A stretch of 27,195 bases of DNA from Ravibacter sp964559125 (lineage in GTDB: Bacteria; Bacteroidota; Bacteroidia; Cytophagales; Spirosomataceae): assembly GCA_964559125.1 (NCBI GenBank), contig CAZLGW010000056.1, positions 1 through 27,195 of the forward strand, read 5' to 3'. The position numbers and the translations under genes were made by a program. Under the pieces are notes generated by a model, which worked only from the letters and a program-made list of their open reading frames with translations, did not search any database and was not told the origin of the DNA. Shown in pieces: positions 24,254 through 27,195 of the stretch (positions within the stretch are counted from its first letter, which is position 1; every line of letters starts with the position of its first letter).

Positions 24254-27195
24254 ATGAGCCGTATTCTTAAAAGTTATCTCAGGCGCCTGACCAACCTCTC
24301 GAGCCGAAACAAATCGCTTTTGCTGACCAGGCTTGTTTCAGAGCAGTTTGCAGATTTGCAGGAGGCGGATTTCCTTTTAAATGTGCCTGCTTTCGAGTTG
24401 CTGCACCAGGTTATCCAGCGGAGGAAACGGATACCGCTTTGTGATATGACCGATCCGCGCTTTGAAAGGACAAACGTATTCAGCAGGCGTCTCCGGAAGA
24501 TAGCCCGCACTGTCGATTTTATCGAGGAAGAAAGAGGGAGCAGGAATCTTTTTATCGGGTATCCGTTTGTAAGGGGCAGGTTTGGCAACGGACAGGTAGT
24601 GCATGCCCCGCTGCTGTTTTTCCCGGTTTCGCTGGAGGCGGACAAAGGACAATGGTGTCTCCGGGTGAACGCTGAAACCGGCCCTCACCTGAACCGCTCG
24701 TTTGCACTGGCCTACGGGCAGTTCGGCGAAGTGGCTATCCCCGATTCTGTTCTTGAAACTTCGTTCGACGAATTTCCTACCAATATCACCATTTTCAGGA
24801 CCGAGCTCTATAAATGGCTGAAGGAATCTCCCTTTAACGTCAATTTCAACCAGGAGCTGTTTGAGGATAAGCTTCAGTTGTTTGACGCGCAAAAGGCCAA
24901 AGACCTCGAGCTGACCGAAAAGACAGGAGAGCTCAAGCTTTTTCCTGAGGCCGTGCTGGGGATTTTCCCCCAAACCGGTTCCTACCTGGAGGAAGATTAC
25001 CATTTTCTGCTTGAACAGGGAGAAGAGTTCAATATAGCCTCTATCGGCACAGCGGGCGAGAATGCGGCCTTGATCAGGGAAGAAGACATGCTGGCGCCTT
25101 TTGCGCTGGATTCTTCGCAGGAGCAGGCTTTGATAAGGGTAAAGCAGGGGCAGAACCTGGTCGTGCAGGGCCCGCCGGGTACGGGGAAGTCGCAGCTCAT
25201 CTGCAACCTGATGGCCGACTATGCCGCGCGCGGTAAAAGAGTGCTGCTGGTATGCCAGAAAAGAGCTGCCCTGGATGTAGTGCATGAGCGGATGAAAGAA
25301 GCAGGATTGGGCGATTTTACGGCCCTTATCCATGACCATCTCCTGGATCGCTCGGCTCTTTACCGCCAGATGGCAGGCCAGATCGGGCAGGTAGAGGCTT
25401 TCCGGAAAGAGAACTACAGCCTCGACTCCGTTTACCTCGAAAGAGAGTTTCTCCAGGAATGCCGCCTCACCGACCGGCTGACAGCCGGGTTAAGTGAATT
25501 CAAAAATGCATTATTCGATGATTCGATCTCCGGCCTAACGGTAAAGGAATTATACCTGACCTCCGATCCGGCAGGACCGGAACTGCCGCTTACAAACCTG
25601 CTGAAGTCCCTGCCGATGCAGAAAGCGCCGGAAACCGAACGGCTGGTAGGACAGTACTTCATTTTTCTGCTGAAGCTGGGTCCCGGTCATTCATGGCTGA
25701 AGCGAAGGGGTTTTTCGGAGCTGAACCATATCGACCATAAGCGGATACAGGATTTGCTGCACCTGTGGCCCGATACATTTGCGCAGTTGGATAAGCAGTT
25801 TAACAGCATTTTTTCCCTGCCGCTTTCGCGAAAGCACCTCGTAGGGGCCGACCAGCTCAAACAGATGCTGCTCGAAGTTCAGGAGATGGTCGGAAACGCG
25901 AAGATCTACCGCCTGTTTAAAAAGTACTTGGCTTCGGCCGAAGACACCGGCTATCGTATAAAAGAAATTGAGCAGATGGGCGGTATCCTGCAGGCCAGGG
26001 AAGGAGTGGAAGGCTACCTGGAGGCCTACCGGCTGGCCGATGCTCTCAAAAAGGTGGAAAGCGGGATAGCGGCAAAACGCGAGATAGTGAGCGGCTTATG
26101 GTGGGATTGGTTTTCGAAGGAAAAAGAAGAAGTGCTCTGGCTGAGCCGCAGGCATGCGCTTACTACCAAACCGGCCGATCTCGACAGGCTTGCAAAGCGC
26201 CTGCGCAACCGGATTCTCCTGGAAGAAAAACTTTCGGACGACAAGCTGGGCTTCGACAAAAAGAGCCTCGCCGAACCTGCGGGCATACTTCACCAGTACG
26301 GACTTTTCCTGGACGACGCCCGGGAAGCCGCTGAGCTCGTTCATAAGCTTTCGGGAAGCGAATGGTTTGAAATAGCTGCCGGCATCAGCGGCAGGAGTCG
26401 TGATTTCAGCGAATTCCAGCAGTTGCTCAGGGAGGCTTTTACCTGGCTGACCCAATGGGAGACAACGGCCGATGAAATGGATATGTGGCTTGTGCCCGAA
26501 CAGTTTAACGGGCTCGTCGCGGATCCTGCGGGTTATTCGGCGCGGCTTGCGCAAGACCTGGATGCCGATTTTGAAAACCTGGTCGAAATCGATACGATGT
26601 GGCGGGATGCTTCCCATACGGAACAGGTCCTGATCGAGCGGCTGAAAGAAAGGGGAGAAGAACTGGGTATGAAAACTTCGGAAGAGTACCGGAAGCTGTT
26701 TGACAATAGCCTGCGCCTGGCGTGGATCGACCAGATCGAGCGGCGGTACCCTGTGTTGAGAGCAGTTTCTTCCCTGAAAATATCCCAATGGGAGAGTGAC
26801 CTGCAGAGGAGCGTGGAACGTAAACAGGCGCTCAGCGCCGAGATCGTGAAGATGAAGCTCAGGGAAGAAGTTTACGGCGATGTCGCTAAAAACCGCCTGG
26901 GAAATACGGTTACTTACAGGGAATTATATCATCAGCTTACCAAAAAAAGAAGGATCTGGCCGATCAGGAAGCTGCTTGGCGGGTTCCACGAAGACGTGTT
27001 CCGGCTGGTACCCTGCTGGATGGCCTCCCCCGAATCGGTATCCGTCATCTTCCCTATGATGCAGGGCTTTTTCGACCTGGTGATTTTCGATGAAGCTTCG
27101 CAGTGCTATGCGGAGTACGCACTGCCGGCGGCCTATCGTGGCCGGCAGTGCGTAGTGGCGGGCGACAGCAAGCAGCTTCAGCCTACCGATCTGTA
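24254..27195 (+). CDS. SF1 helicase, DUF4011 / AAA_11 type, 5' part (runs off the window)
   Basis: About 980 codons are present from the ATG at 24254, open to the last base; the stop lies beyond. The N-terminal ~290 residues (SYLRRLTNLSSRNKSLLLTRL at the start) resemble the DUF4011-type region. The ATPase begins with DSSQEQALIRVKQGQNLVVQ, then Walker A GPPGTGKS (306-313) and motif Ia VLLVCQKRAALDVVHERM. The DEAS Walker B (946-949 in FDLVIFDEASQC) comes some 630 residues later, followed by motif III AGDSKQLQPT. The long, charged helical insertion between motifs Ia and II, ending in CWMASPESVSVIFP, is usual for this Upf1-like group. The missing C-terminal part would hold the second RecA domain and perhaps a nuclease-like domain. 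Likely acts on DNA or RNA; some relatives occur in defence islands, but no defence genes are in view. Confidence 0.88.
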   Translation, partial: MSRILKSYLRRLTNLSSRNKSLLLTRLVSEQFADLQEADFLLNVPAFELLHQVIQRRKRIPLCDMTDPRFERTNVFSRRLRKIARTVDFIEEERGSRNLFIGYPFVRGRFGNGQVVHAPLLFFPVSLEADKGQWCLRVNAETGPHLNRSFALAYGQFGEVAIPDSVLETSFDEFPTNITIFRTELYKWLKESPFNVNFNQELFEDKLQLFDAQKAKDLELTEKTGELKLFPEAVLGIFPQTGSYLEEDYHFLLEQGEEFNIASIGTAGENAALIREEDMLAPFALDSSQEQALIRVKQGQNLVVQGPPGTGKSQLICNLMADYAARGKRVLLVCQKRAALDVVHERMKEAGLGDFTALIHDHLLDRSALYRQMAGQIGQVEAFRKENYSLDSVYLEREFLQECRLTDRLTAGLSEFKNALFDDSISGLTVKELYLTSDPAGPELPLTNLLKSLPMQKAPETERLVGQYFIFLLKLGPGHSWLKRRGFSELNHIDHKRIQDLLHLWPDTFAQLDKQFNSIFSLPLSRKHLVGADQLKQMLLEVQEMVGNAKIYRLFKKYLASAEDTGYRIKEIEQMGGILQAREGVEGYLEAYRLADALKKVESGIAAKREIVSGLWWDWFSKEKEEVLWLSRRHALTTKPADLDRLAKRLRNRILLEEKLSDDKLGFDKKSLAEPAGILHQYGLFLDDAREAAELVHKLSGSEWFEIAAGISGRSRDFSEFQQLLREAFTWLTQWETTADEMDMWLVPEQFNGLVADPAGYSARLAQDLDADFENLVEIDTMWRDASHTEQVLIERLKERGEELGMKTSEEYRKLFDNSLRLAWIDQIERRYPVLRAVSSLKISQWESDLQRSVERKQALSAEIVKMKLREEVYGDVAKNRLGNTVTYRELYHQLTKKRRIWPIRKLLGGFHEDVFRLVPCWMASPESVSVIFPMMQGFFDLVIFDEASQCYAEYALPAAYRGRQCVVAGDSKQLQPTDL

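Overview
The window comes from a member of the Bacteroidota. The evidence is a SusC/SusD pair with an ECF sigma factor and a FecR-type anti-sigma factor, a DUF5686 outer-membrane protein, a serine palmitoyltransferase (sphingolipids are typical of this phylum), start codons mostly lacking strong Shine-Dalgarno sequences, and a TAnnTTTG-type promoter element. I do not assign a genus. No tRNA, rRNA, CRISPR array, insertion sequence or prophage gene was seen.

Layout: (1) Positions 1-9481, plus strand, hold a cell-surface-signalling and uptake locus. It runs from the 3' end of an ECF sigma factor gene through FecR, a SusC-type TonB-dependent receptor with an STN signalling domain, a SusD lipoprotein, and a large secreted beta-propeller/HEAT/c-type-cytochrome protein. 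The receptor and lipoprotein would bind and import an unknown oligomeric substrate, FecR and sigma would sense its passage, and the cytochrome protein probably oxidises a related sugar-like molecule in the periplasm. (2) A perfect 23-bp inverted repeat separates this locus from the convergent minus-strand pair at 9637-13633, a P1B-2 (Zn/Cd/Pb) efflux ATPase translationally coupled to a DUF255 thioredoxin-fold protein. (3) Positions 13634-14012 are non-coding and carry a minus-strand promoter, a REP-like double hairpin and an 18-bp palindrome. (4) Positions 14013-16025 hold a plus-strand SDR oxidoreductase facing a minus-strand SDR plus group II truncated haemoglobin pair. An FNR/CRP-like palindrome lies upstream of the latter pair. 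(5) Positions 16180-23971, minus strand, form a tightly packed six-gene set: CDP-alcohol phosphatidyltransferase, serine palmitoyltransferase, GNAT-fold acyltransferase, NAD(P)-dependent epimerase-like reductase, DUF5686 outer-membrane protein, and an LPG-synthase-TM/flippase-like membrane protein. (6) From 24254 to the window end, plus strand, runs the first ~980 residues of a large SF1 helicase of the DUF4011/AAA_11 type.

The most interesting region is the six-gene set. Its enzymes could account for the sphingoid base (SPT), N-acylation (GNAT), reduction (epimerase-like) and head-group attachment (CDP-alcohol transferase), and the same transcript carries two membrane proteins that could move the product between or within membranes. 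The overlapping stop/start codons are read directly from the sequence. The pathway assignment rests on known SPT and bacterial ceramide enzymes and is partly inference.
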